A stretch of DNA of 15,157 nt, from assembly GCA_018065295.1 (NCBI GenBank), contig JAGHTQ010000052.1:1-15157 (forward strand), in the 5' to 3' direction. A program made the translations under genes and the position numbers. The DNA comes from Candidatus Colimonas fimequi (GTDB lineage: Bacteria; Bacillota; Clostridia; Peptostreptococcales; Anaerovoracaceae). Positions 15,050-15,157 of the stretch are shown piece after piece. The notes beneath the pieces are model-generated. The model had not been told where the DNA came from. It did not search any database and saw only the letters and a program-made list of their open reading frames with translations. Every line of letters starts with the position of its first letter. Positions within the stretch are counted from its first letter, which is position 1.

Positions 15050-15157
15050 ATGATGAACAAACACAGTGAGATGATGAGAGTGGCCAAGTTTGTCATGTTT
15101 TCAATATCTGCAGGGATAATAGAAATCGTTACTTTTTCTCTGCTCAATGAACTGACT
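15050..15157 (+). CDS. GtrA-like membrane protein, 5' part (runs off the window)
   Basis: A frame opens at ATG 15050 (a second ATG follows at 15053) and stays open for 36 codons to the window end. After a short polar start it reads VAKFVMFSISAGIIEIVTFS, a basic residue followed by the first hydrophobic helix typical of GtrA-family proteins, which move polyprenyl-linked sugars across the membrane or modify glycan. AGAAGG (15041-15046) is a ribosome-binding-like sequence. It is 20 bases after the aldolase gene and probably in the same transcript. With only the first helix seen, the family call is tentative. Confidence 0.6.
   Translation, partial: MMNKHSEMMRVAKFVMFSISAGIIEIVTFSLLNELT

Overview
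The window reads as a chromosomal segment of a low-to-moderate GC Gram-positive anaerobe, most likely a Clostridia member close to Lachnospiraceae. Grounds: strong GGAGG-type ribosome binding sites, tightly packed operons with stop/start overlaps, intrinsic terminators, a CBS/DRTGG-containing family II pyrophosphatase, FakA/FakB (DAK2/DegV) homologues and a bacterial GH3-family protein. Placement at family level is inference from gene content only. No tRNA, rRNA, CRISPR array, insertion sequence or phage gene was seen.

Layout. (1) 2-935: 3' part of an EamA/DMT permease, a possible 34-codon ORF, then a promoter-like sequence and a 13-bp hairpin. (2) 936-2510: an NhaC-family antiporter with its own terminator. 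(3) 2511-2826: a non-coding stretch made of successive inverted repeats built on GGGTA/TACCC. (4) 2827-4917, minus strand: a DAK2-domain (FakA-like) protein whose stop codon abuts the start of a patatin-like lipase, closed by a terminator. (5) 5025-10705, plus strand, divergent from (4): a four-gene operon of a DegV/FakB-like lipid-binding protein, an isoprenylcysteine-methyltransferase-like membrane protein, a GH3-like adenylating enzyme, and a multi-pass membrane GAF-GGDEF-HD-GYP protein whose TTG start overlaps the GH3 gene; it ends at a strong terminator. (6) 10753-15157: CBS/DRTGG pyrophosphatase, FGGY sugar kinase, class II aldolase with an extra C-terminal half, and the beginning of a GtrA-like membrane protein, all closely spaced on the plus strand.

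The most interesting part is 2875-10670. Its genes together suggest fatty-acid or lipid handling: a lipase releases an acyl chain, a FakB-like protein binds it, a FakA-like kinase phosphorylates it, a GH3-family enzyme adenylates an acid, and a membrane methyltransferase modifies a lipid or lipid-like product. The GH3 gene is translationally coupled to a predicted cyclic-di-GMP phosphodiesterase, so lipid or acyl-acid chemistry may be tied to c-di-GMP signalling. The individual family assignments are well supported by motifs; the joint pathway is a hypothesis.

The last region pairs a pyrophosphatase with a kinase/aldolase pair, typical of breakdown of a ketose or sugar-acid through a phosphorylated intermediate; the sugar cannot be named from sequence.
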